Of a stretch of DNA of 64,000 nucleotides, positions 1-6,438 are shown piece by piece. The DNA lies in the IMG/VR virus record IMGVR_UViG_3300035703_000042, positions 31,021 through 95,020 of that record; one strand, given 5' to 3'. Numbering within the stretch: the stretch's first letter is position 1; each line of letters opens with the position of its first letter. This stretch comes from a virus. Made by a program: the position numbers and the translations under genes. A model generated the notes under the pieces. That model did no database searches, was not told the origin of the DNA, and saw nothing but the letters and a program-made list of their open reading frames with translations.

Positions 1-2
1 CT

Positions 3-458
3 GCGATAGCCAGCATGAAGAAAGAGGGCAAGAAAGCCAAATCCATGGTTTCTGAGAGCGAAGTGCAGCAGGCACAAGTGGTGCTGGCAGCGCAAGACAT
101 GGTAGACCGTGTGCAAAAGATGATGGAACAGATCAGCGAGATGCAGTTCAAAGATCTCCCAGCCCTGGCCGACAGCATCAAGAACGACATGGGTGTTGAG
201 CAGTCACAGCAGTTCCAAGCCGCAGCTTCAGCAGCTCTGGGCACACTGCTGACATCTGTGCAGGCTGGCAAGCAAGAACTTGAAGCTGCACAAGGTGTGC
301 TCACCGGTCAAGCTCCTGCTGTGCCAGGTATGGATCAACCTGTGGCCGAACCCGATGCAGAAGCCGGCGATGAGCTGGGCGCTGATCTAGAGCTAGATGC
401 CAATCTCGACGACGAAGAAGACGAAATCGCAGCCGATCTCGGACGCGAGCGTAGATAA
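3..458 (+). CDS. Hypothetical phage protein, 5' end outside the window
   Basis: The frame is open to the left edge and the first ATG (15) has no ribosome binding site, so the gene probably begins upstream. The visible part has a lysine-rich start, a long Gln/Ala-rich, probably helical middle, and a very acidic tail of about 35 residues. I do not recognise the family. Helical proteins with acidic tails occur among scaffold or prohead-core proteins of T4-like phages, but that is only a guess. Its TAA overlaps the next ATG by one base (TAATG), suggesting coupled translation. Confidence 0.7.
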   Translation, partial: AIASMKKEGKKAKSMVSESEVQQAQVVLAAQDMVDRVQKMMEQISEMQFKDLPALADSIKNDMGVEQSQQFQAAASAALGTLLTSVQAGKQELEAAQGVLTGQAPAVPGMDQPVAEPDAEAGDELGADLELDANLDDEEDEIAADLGRERR

Positions 459-799
459 TGCGCATCAACGAGGTGGATTCAGCTGCTGCTGATTCACAGC
501 GATTGGCAGCCATGACACAGTTCTTGATCGGTCGCAGCGACGACACTGATGCCAAGAAAGTCATGAATCTCGATTCGTACCTGCAGCTGGCCCAGAACCA
601 AGGCATCAGTCTTACCAAACAGAGCTTGATCGATCTGAGTCAGCGTGCTCCGCTAAAGAATCTCATACAAAATGTCGAAGATGACATAGTCACGTTTCGT
701 GGTGACGAAGGCGACAAAGTCACTGACACCATGACCGTGGACCAGGCCAGGAAGAAGGTAGATTCCATGGCCAAGCGTGCTGCCAAGAAAGGTATGTAA
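458..799 (+). CDS. Hypothetical protein, 113 aa
   Basis: A charged soluble protein with no membrane segment and a Lys/Arg-rich C-terminus. It is coupled to the preceding gene by a one-base stop/start overlap, so the two are probably made together. Codon use and composition match the flanking phage genes. Family not recognised. Confidence 0.75.
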   Translation: MRINEVDSAAADSQRLAAMTQFLIGRSDDTDAKKVMNLDSYLQLAQNQGISLTKQSLIDLSQRAPLKNLIQNVEDDIVTFRGDEGDKVTDTMTVDQARKKVDSMAKRAAKKGM

Positions 800-801
800 A
801 T

Positions 802-918
802 ATGGAAACTTTGTTTTGGGTCGCTGTGGGTGCTTTTATCGGTTGGAACTTCCCCCAACCATTCTGGGCTAAAATCGTGCAGTCCAAAATCGTTGACCTT
901 TTCAATAAAAAAGTCTAA
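802..918 (+). CDS. Small membrane-associated protein, 38 aa
   Basis: ATG at 802 starts two bases after the preceding stop. The product begins METLFWVAVGAFIGWNFPQP: a short hydrophobic N-terminal helix, an IGWNFPQP-type motif and a basic C-terminal tail ending NKKV. Tiny proteins with this IGWN-PQP pattern recur in T4-like phages of aquatic bacteria. A membrane-anchored role is inferred from hydrophobicity only. Confidence 0.6.
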   Translation: METLFWVAVGAFIGWNFPQPFWAKIVQSKIVDLFNKKV

Positions 919-934
919 CATAGTTTTTTAAATC

Positions 935-940
935 TAAGAA
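935..940 (+). promoter_or_regulatory. Weak late-promoter-like box before the first radical SAM gene
   Basis: TAAGAA ends 6 bases before the ATG at 947, the position occupied by TAAATA or TAAGTA boxes before several other genes here. No Shine-Dalgarno sequence precedes the ATG. It is a weak match compared with the others. Confidence 0.25.
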
Positions 941-946
941 TAAAAC

Positions 947-1849
947 ATGGCCGAACGAATACTACTCGATCGACTCGAGTTCTATATTACCAACGTCTGT
1001 AACCTTACCTGTAACGGTTGTAATCGTTACAACAATTACCATTTCAAGGGGTGGACGGCCTGGGACGAATGGGCCGAGGATCTTGAGCGTTGGTCAAAGT
1101 ACATCGACATCCGACATCCGGTGATCCTGGGCGGCGAACCCTTGATGAATCGTGATATCGTGAAATGGGTCAAAGGCTTGCGTCGACTATGGCCCGATCA
1201 TTCAGGAGTGCAGATCCAAAGCAATGGTACCAGGATCGATCGTGTGCGTGGTTTGTACGATGTGCTGGATCCCAAAGAAGGCAACTGGATCGGTATCAGC
1301 ATACACAACCCTGATGACAAAGAAGAGATTTTTTCGCGCATACGCAACTTCCTCACACATCCCATACGCGAGACTGCAGATAAAAATCATCCCATTGGCA
1401 GCGATTTCCAGTTCTACGATGCCAATAACATGTATGTGCATGCTTGGATGAGTAACAAGTTTGTACAGAGCAATATCATCGAGCGTGATGATGGTACGTT
1501 TACAGTATACAATCACGACAACCCCGAACGCGCACATGAGATCTGTACTTTCCGCAGATTCAAGAACTATCACTGGATCAACGGACGCATTTACAAGTGC
1601 GGACCTGCAGCTCTCATGCCCGAATTTGATCGCCAGCATCATTTTGACATATCCGAAGAGGATCGTGCTATCATGCACGGATATCGAGGACTGAGTGTGG
1701 ACGAGTTTGACGAGCGAGGGCACGACTTCCTTGCCCACATCGATGACATGATTCCGCAATGCAAATTTTGCCCCCAGGACTACGATTACAAACCCATTAC
1801 ATTTTCAGACCGCAAAAAGAGTTGGCGGATCAGCACAGAAATATTATAG
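947..1849 (+). CDS. Radical SAM protein (family 1 of 5 in the window)
   Basis: A 300-residue protein with the radical SAM motif CNLTCNGC (CxxxCxxC) near residue 17, which would hold the [4Fe-4S] cluster that cleaves S-adenosylmethionine. A glycine-rich GGEPL motif follows near residue 65, as expected for SAM binding. Further Cys appear late (CTFRRF, YKCG, CKFC), so a SPASM/twitch-type auxiliary cluster is possible. The substrate cannot be read from sequence. Iron-sulfur scaffold genes iscU and iscA lie just downstream, a plausible cluster supply. No Shine-Dalgarno is visible. Confidence 0.88.
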   Translation: MAERILLDRLEFYITNVCNLTCNGCNRYNNYHFKGWTAWDEWAEDLERWSKYIDIRHPVILGGEPLMNRDIVKWVKGLRRLWPDHSGVQIQSNGTRIDRVRGLYDVLDPKEGNWIGISIHNPDDKEEIFSRIRNFLTHPIRETADKNHPIGSDFQFYDANNMYVHAWMSNKFVQSNIIERDDGTFTVYNHDNPERAHEICTFRRFKNYHWINGRIYKCGPAALMPEFDRQHHFDISEEDRAIMHGYRGLSVDEFDERGHDFLAHIDDMIPQCKFCPQDYDYKPITFSDRKKSWRISTEIL

Positions 1850-1876
1850 TTAAACTCGCATGCTGGAGCACCAAGC

Positions 1877-1883
1877 ATAAGTA
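1877..1883 (+). promoter_or_regulatory. Late promoter box, leaderless, before the HNH gene
   Basis: ATAAGTA, with 5 bases between its end and the ATG at 1889. In T4 late promoters transcription starts about 6 bases after the box, so the message would begin at the ATG itself. No Shine-Dalgarno sequence is present. Confidence 0.45.
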
Positions 1884-1888
1884 CTTGT

Positions 1889-2491
1889 ATGAAAAACAAG
1901 TATGGAATCAAAAAACAGTGCCTACATTGCGGAGAAGAATTTATAACGAAACTTAGGCTAGTTGACTATTGTTCTCAGCCCTGTAAGAACCCTAACAACA
2001 GACCAGGTCATATTCCCTGGAACAAAGGTAAGACATTAACTCAAGAACAAAAAGCAAAACAAAATACAACAGGGTTAACAAAAGGTCGGGGATGGAACAA
2101 AGGACTCCCTAATGAACTTGCTCGAAAAAGATTTTTAGAGAATAATCCAAATAAAGACGGACGAGTTAACAATCTAAGACCTAAAAATTATATAGATGAT
2201 GAGTTTTCTGCTTATAAGAGAGAATGTCGTAAAGCCACTTATAGAAGTGTTTATCAGATGAAGAAGGAAGGACTGGTGCCTGAGAATACTGGTAAAAGAA
2301 AAAACCAGTACCAGTTAGATCACATAATTCCGTTTAGACAAGGTTATGAACTTGGGATAGATCCCCGACTCATTGGGAGCAGACAAAATCTGCGTTACAT
2401 CTTAGGCGAAGAAAATAGATCGAAGTGGGATCGTTTTCAGCCCGACGATGTTTTAAAATCAGTTATAGGAGACAATCATGGCTTACAGTAA
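1889..2491 (+). CDS. HNH homing endonuclease
   Basis: A 200-residue protein with an N-terminal zinc-finger-like pair (CLHC ... CSQPC), Lys/Asn-rich HIPWNKGK and GRGWNKG linkers typical of NUMOD-type DNA-binding modules, and a C-terminal nuclease motif LDHIIPFRQGYELGIDPRLI followed by NLRYI and SKWD, matching the HNH fold of phage free-standing homing endonucleases. The gene is AT-richer than its neighbours, as expected for a recent mobile insertion. Its last 14 bases overlap the start of iscU and contain the iscU ribosome binding site. It may be responsible for the 7-base insertion in iscU. Confidence 0.85.
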   Translation: MKNKYGIKKQCLHCGEEFITKLRLVDYCSQPCKNPNNRPGHIPWNKGKTLTQEQKAKQNTTGLTKGRGWNKGLPNELARKRFLENNPNKDGRVNNLRPKNYIDDEFSAYKRECRKATYRSVYQMKKEGLVPENTGKRKNQYQLDHIIPFRQGYELGIDPRLIGSRQNLRYILGEENRSKWDRFQPDDVLKSVIGDNHGLQ

Positions 2492-2874
2492 GGCCGTTAT
2501 TGATCATTATGAGAACCCGCGTAATGTGGGTTCGTTTGACAAAGGAGATACGCACGTTGGGACCGGTATGGTTGGCGCCCCAGCGTGCGGATGACGGAGA
2601 CGTCATGAAACTACAGATCAAGGTCAATGAAGATGGCATCATCGAAGACGCGAGGTTTAAAACTTACGGCTGCGGATCAGCCATTGCCTCCAGCAGTCTT
2701 GTCACCGAGTGGGTCAAAGGCAAGACACTCGACGAGGCAGCAACTATCAAGAACACAGCGATCGCCCAAGAGCTCGCTCTTCCGCCTGTTAAAATCCATT
2801 GCTCAATACTGGCTGAAGATGCCATCAAAGCAGCCATAGAAGACTACAGGAACAAACATGGCCACGCCAATTGA
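2478..2874 (+). CDS. iscU: Iron-sulfur cluster scaffold IscU, interrupted by a 7-base insertion with in-frame UGA
   Basis: The ATG at 2478 follows AGGAG at 2467-2471. The product starts MAYSKAVIDHYENPRNVGSF and is very close to bacterial IscU along its whole length, including three conserved cysteines (APACG, YGCGS, IHCSI) and the LPPVK motif recognised by HscA. IscU is the scaffold on which IscS sulfur and iron are assembled into [2Fe-2S] clusters. After the codons for ...APACG (GGA at 2589-2591) comes UGA (2592-2594), then C, then a second GGA (2596-2598), after which GAC GTC ATG continues the conserved sequence in the +1 frame. Skipping the 7 bases restores a normal 129-residue IscU exactly; plain termination would give 38 residues. 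A hairpin (stem TGACG/CGTCA, loop GAGA) starts at the UGA. It is either an indel, a broken gene or a bypass site. Confidence 0.85.
2589..2606 (+). promoter_or_regulatory. Candidate ribosome-bypass site in iscU
   Basis: Order of elements: GGA (2589-2591), UGA stop (2592-2594), C, GGA (2596-2598), then the normal frame. A hairpin with stem ATGACG (2591-2596) and CGTCAT (2601-2606) and loop GAGA encloses the stop codon. Matched GGA codons, a stop right after the first, and a tetraloop hairpin at the stop are the features of the T4 gene 60 bypass, though there the gap is 50 bases. No functional evidence can be seen here. Confidence 0.35.
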
Positions 2875-3073
2875 AACAGTGATATTGTGGGCATTGATCA
2901 TCAGCGGTGAACCGCGTGTGCAAGAAGTCTATCGCACCGAAGAGCCGTGTGTGCGTGCTGCGAGATCGCATCGTGCTCAAGGAACTTTCGCTTACTGCAT
3001 GCCCACTAATCAGTTCACGGTTGAAACTAGCACGCATCAACTTCGCAGCCTGGGAGTATTGTTGAATGATTGA
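2858..3073 (+). CDS. Hypothetical protein between iscU and iscA, 71 aa
   Basis: The ATG at 2858 lies inside the end of iscU (17-base overlap) and the stop runs 8 bases into iscA, so the three genes form one tightly coupled unit. The product has a short hydrophobic N-terminus (TVILWALIISG) and two cysteines (EPCVRA, AYCMP). I do not recognise it. Position suggests, but does not prove, a role alongside iron-sulfur assembly. Confidence 0.65.
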   Translation: MATPIETVILWALIISGEPRVQEVYRTEEPCVRAARSHRAQGTFAYCMPTNQFTVETSTHQLRSLGVLLND

Positions 3074-3395
3074 GATCACCGACACAGCCGCAGAGCGAGT
3101 ACAGCAGGCCATCCAACGACGTGGTCGAGGCGTAGGTATCAAGATTGGCGTAAGAACCACCGGGTGTTCGGGACTGGCCTATACCTTGGAATTTGTTGAT
3201 ACGGCACCAGACACTCAACAAGGCATAGAACACTACGACATCAAAGGTGTTGGCGTTTTTGTCAACACCGAGCACTGTGTGTATTTGCAAGGCATGACCA
3301 TCGACTATCAGCGCCGGGGTCTCAACGAAGGCTTCGAATTCATTAACCCCAACGAAAAAGACCGCTGCGGTTGCGGCGAAAGTTTCCGAGTTTGA
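3066..3395 (+). CDS. iscA: A-type iron-sulfur carrier IscA
   Basis: At 109 residues it is the normal length for IscA/HesB proteins, which accept clusters or iron and pass them to target proteins. The three ligand cysteines are present: TTGCSG near residue 37 and CGCGES near the C-terminus. The conserved GLNEGF and NPN segments precede the CGCGES motif. It follows iscU and a small gene with overlaps on both sides. No iscS, hscA or hscB is visible, so host partners would be needed. Confidence 0.93.
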   Translation: MIEITDTAAERVQQAIQRRGRGVGIKIGVRTTGCSGLAYTLEFVDTAPDTQQGIEHYDIKGVGVFVNTEHCVYLQGMTIDYQRRGLNEGFEFINPNEKDRCGCGESFRV

Positions 3396-4108
3396 TAAAT
3401 CAACGTTTCGATTATGCCCCGCTGTCACGCGAAACTGTGAACGGCCGTAGGCTTTATGCCGCCCCCAATGGTGATCGTCTTCCGTCAGTGACTACCATCC
3501 TTGATGCTACCAAGCCCGCAGAAAAGCGAGCAGCATTGCAGGCCTGGCGTGATCGAGTGGGTCATGAACAAGCACAGCAGATCACCACCGAAGCAGCAAA
3601 TCGTGGCACCCGGATGCACACCTATCTCGAGCACTATGTGCGCAGCGGCGAGCTCAAGGAGCGTGGTAGCAATCCATTTTCCTGGCCCAGTCATGCCATG
3701 GCAGCCACAGTGATCGATCAAGGTCTGGGCCAGGTTGATGAATTCTGGGGAGTGGAAGTTCCCTTGTATTTCCCCGGCATCTATGCCGGTACCACCGACT
3801 GTGTGGGCATACATCAAGGTCAGGCTTCCATTATGGACTTCAAGCAAACCAACCGACCCAAGCGAGAAGAGTGGATCGATGACTACAAACTACAGCTCTG
3901 CGCCTATGCTGAAGCACACAACGAAGTGTACGGAACATGCATCCAAAAAGGTGTGGTCTTGATGTGTGTAAAGCCCACAGTCGATCCAGAAACACAGACT
4001 GTGACTACACCGCCGCAGTATCAGGAATTCGTGATCGAGGGTCAAGAATTTGAACATTGGCGAGATCAATGGTGGCGTAGGGTCGAACAGTACTATCTAA
4101 CCTGCTAA
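3392..4108 (+). CDS. PD-(D/E)XK exonuclease, RecB/Cas4/MGME1-like
   Basis: I choose the TTG at 3392 because it overlaps the iscA stop (TTGA); an upstream in-frame TTG at 3371 is possible. The protein (about 238 aa) has the conserved phage start pattern ending PSVTTIL, a GTRMHTYLEH helix, and a catalytic core with Asp in GTTDCVG and the MDFKQ motif (D-x-K), followed by a QLCAYAEA helix. This is the arrangement of RecB-type nuclease domains acting on DNA ends in replication or recombination. The exact substrate is unknown. Confidence 0.82.
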   Translation: MINQRFDYAPLSRETVNGRRLYAAPNGDRLPSVTTILDATKPAEKRAALQAWRDRVGHEQAQQITTEAANRGTRMHTYLEHYVRSGELKERGSNPFSWPSHAMAATVIDQGLGQVDEFWGVEVPLYFPGIYAGTTDCVGIHQGQASIMDFKQTNRPKREEWIDDYKLQLCAYAEAHNEVYGTCIQKGVVLMCVKPTVDPETQTVTTPPQYQEFVIEGQEFEHWRDQWWRRVEQYYLTC

Positions 4109-4111
4109 ATA
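4106..4111 (+). promoter_or_regulatory. Late promoter box (TAAATA) before the tail spike
   Basis: CTAAATAC lies 24 bases before the GTG start at 4136, leaving room for a leader with an AAGG ribosome binding site. It matches the T4-type late -10 box and precedes a virion gene, as expected. Confidence 0.6.
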
Positions 4112-4135
4112 CAGGATCAAGCAAGGATCCCAAAA

Positions 4136-6010
4136 GTGGCTATAGTACAAGTATCTCGTATCACCAATCGCAAAGGTCTCACTGAGAACCTGCCGCAGCT
4201 GGCCGGAGCCGAATTGGGCTGGTGTGTGGACAGCCGTAGACTGTTTATCGGCAACGGTACCCTGCAAGAAGGTGCACCGGTGATCGGTAACACAGAGATA
4301 TTGACCGAGTTCTCCAATATCACTGCTCTCAGCAACTACACCTACGAAGATATCGCAGTGGGATACGCTGCACAGACTGGTCCTAATCCCAGCGACCCGG
4401 TGGTGCGCACTGTGCAGGCCAAGCTGGACGATTTCGCATCAGTGAGAGATTTTGGTGCCACCGGCGATGGTATCACCGATGACACAGCAGCTATCAATCG
4501 TGCTCTTTATCAGCTCTACTGTCGCGAGACCAACAGCCAGATACGTCGTTCTCTTTATTTCCCGGCAGGTACTTATCGAATAACAGGAACGATTGTTATT
4601 CCCACATGGGCCAAACTGGTGGGCGAGGGTGCCGATTGTACCATTATGTTATTTCAATTGGCTCCCTCTTGGCAATATTTAGAGTTACCCGATTTGTCGT
4701 TGGTAGGAGCTATTCCTTATACAGCAGGAGCGATTGTAACCGATTCGGGATCCTATTATGAAGCGATAACTAATGTGCCTGAAGGAATCGAAATAACCAA
4801 TACTTCCTTTTGGCAAGAGATTATATCAACCTGGACTAGTACGCAGACCTGGGCAAAAGGATCAATCGTTGTTAATTCAGGTATCTATTACGAAGCACAA
4901 CAACCAGTTCCAGCGGGCATTTCAATCTCTAATTCTACATATTGGTCCGTAACATCATTTTACAGTGCTCGCTTTGGAGACAGCCTGCAGCAAATTGGTG
5001 TCAACATTGGTACCAATGGAGCCACACCGCCTAGGAACATTGAAATATCATCGATGACGTTCCAAAACAACGCTGAAACAGATGTGTTCCTGGTCGAGGA
5101 TGCCACTCAGTGCTGGTTCTCCAGCGTGAACTTTGTCGGACCACTCACAGACCAAGACATCATCGTGGGTCTGGCAGTGGATGACATTGCTGGTGTGAGA
5201 TTCTCGGGCAGTTCAAATCAACTCACATTCGACAAGTGCAGATTCTCCGGTCTCACCTATGGCATCAACACCAATGCAGAGATACAAGATGTCACGGTCA
5301 GCAACAGCAAGTTCAGTGTGCTTTATCAGGGCCTGGTGTTGGGCACCGGAACACTGGAAGGGGTGGGACCCACTGGTGTTCGTGCGGTATTCAACATGTT
5401 TGATGATGTCTATGCCGAAGGTGTGATCTACGGGGCAGTGAGCCTGAATGCTACAGCACACAATGTTTTCTATGATGTGGGCAACAACTTTACCAACAGT
5501 CCAGCCACTCCCATCGTTAGATTCGACGACGACAACAATGTTTCTTTCAGCGACATGTTTGAAAGAGACAACACCGATGCCGTGACACAGCCACGAGTGG
5601 CAGTCATAGGCGGATCCAACTCCACAGCCACAGTGATGCAGCTGGGTCGCTATGCTCGCCGCAGCGGACTCAGCACAGCATTGCCGGCCAATGCCACCAC
5701 TACTTTTTTGCAAGTAAACCGCGATGATGTCAAAGCATTTCGTGTGGATTACACCATGGTCGATGGCGAATTCATCCGGACTGGTACAATGACCATCACT
5801 GCCAAAGGCGGAAGTGGTGCAGACACTGGCTTAGCATACTCGGACGACTATACTGAAAATTCTACGTCTCCTGCGACCTCTCCTGTTGCCAGGTCGGTCA
5901 TGTCAGCAGCGATGGCCACTGTGGGTGCAGACACTGTAGTATCGGTGCGCTGCGCTACACCCGGTGGATCGGCTATCACACTTTCCTACTCAGTCGAACA
6001 TCTCGCTTGA
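4136..6010 (+). CDS. Tail spike / fibre with pectate-lyase-like beta-helix and inserted carbohydrate-binding repeats
   Basis: A 624-residue virion protein starting with GTG. The N-terminal ~80 residues (ITNRKGL ... LFIGNG) look like a particle-anchoring module. From about residue 100, VRDFGATGDGITDDTAAI is the signature of the pectate lyase 3 / GH28-like beta-helix found in phage tail spikes that bind or cut host polysaccharide. Residues ~181-280 hold two copies of a CBM5/12-like unit (AGAIV..SGSYYEA and KGSIV..SGIYYEA, each ending in NTSFW or NSTYW). That segment is much AT-richer than the rest of the gene, suggesting a recent domain insertion. The C-terminus is Thr/Ser-rich. No depolymerase active site can be assigned by eye. 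Confidence 0.85.
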   Translation: MAIVQVSRITNRKGLTENLPQLAGAELGWCVDSRRLFIGNGTLQEGAPVIGNTEILTEFSNITALSNYTYEDIAVGYAAQTGPNPSDPVVRTVQAKLDDFASVRDFGATGDGITDDTAAINRALYQLYCRETNSQIRRSLYFPAGTYRITGTIVIPTWAKLVGEGADCTIMLFQLAPSWQYLELPDLSLVGAIPYTAGAIVTDSGSYYEAITNVPEGIEITNTSFWQEIISTWTSTQTWAKGSIVVNSGIYYEAQQPVPAGISISNSTYWSVTSFYSARFGDSLQQIGVNIGTNGATPPRNIEISSMTFQNNAETDVFLVEDATQCWFSSVNFVGPLTDQDIIVGLAVDDIAGVRFSGSSNQLTFDKCRFSGLTYGINTNAEIQDVTVSNSKFSVLYQGLVLGTGTLEGVGPTGVRAVFNMFDDVYAEGVIYGAVSLNATAHNVFYDVGNNFTNSPATPIVRFDDDNNVSFSDMFERDNTDAVTQPRVAVIGGSNSTATVMQLGRYARRSGLSTALPANATTTFLQVNRDDVKAFRVDYTMVDGEFIRTGTMTITAKGGSGADTGLAYSDDYTENSTSPATSPVARSVMSAAMATVGADTVVSVRCATPGGSAITLSYSVEHLA

Positions 6011-6435
6011 CTTGGTCCTCAAAATTCGAAACTCGTCTCTTGGATTGGAATCATCTCAGAGATCAGTGTCGTGAATCAGATCAAGCCGATATCTTCCTAG
6101 AAATCAACGACTGGTGGTTTGAGTGCCCGTGGCGTCCGTATTATCTCCACTGGGACGATCTGCCAACATGGCCCGATCCCTGGGATCTTTTGGCCGACAA
6201 TGTTTACTGCGATCTTGCTCGGGCACTGGGAATCGTGTATACTTTAATGTTACTTGAACGTGACCAAGTCATGACTGTGGAGATAGCCGAAACCGATCAA
6301 GGCAATTTAGTCCTGGTCGATGGAGGAAAATATATATTGAATTGGTCCCGGGGCGAGGTCTTAAATATCACTTCAACACCAATCAACATCAAGCGAATCA
6401 TTGATAGCAGTCGATTAAAAAACAAACTAGGTTGA
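6007..6435 (+). CDS. Conserved phage protein, 142 aa
   Basis: It starts with a TTG overlapping the tail spike stop (TTGA). Tryptophan-rich motifs stand out: DWWFECPWRPYYLHW, TWPDPWDLLADN and YCDLARALGIVYT. Proteins with this PDPWDLL...ARALG pattern occur in T4-like phages of aquatic bacteria and have no assigned function that I know. Its place between the spike and nrdA does not settle its role. Confidence 0.75.
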   Translation: MTWSSKFETRLLDWNHLRDQCRESDQADIFLEINDWWFECPWRPYYLHWDDLPTWPDPWDLLADNVYCDLARALGIVYTLMLLERDQVMTVEIAETDQGNLVLVDGGKYILNWSRGEVLNITSTPINIKRIIDSSRLKNKLG

Positions 6436-6438
6436 ACC

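Noticed and set aside
2592-2594. UGA read as an amino acid throughout (altered code)
   Set aside because: UGA ends many other genes here, for example nrdB, clpX and iscA, and the frame changes after the iscU UGA, so simple readthrough would not restore it.
2592-2598. RF2-type +1 frameshift at the iscU UGA
   Set aside because: UGA C is a weak stop context, but GGA cannot slip well to GAU, there is no upstream Shine-Dalgarno stimulator, and the product would carry two extra residues at the cluster site. A jump to the second GGA fits better.
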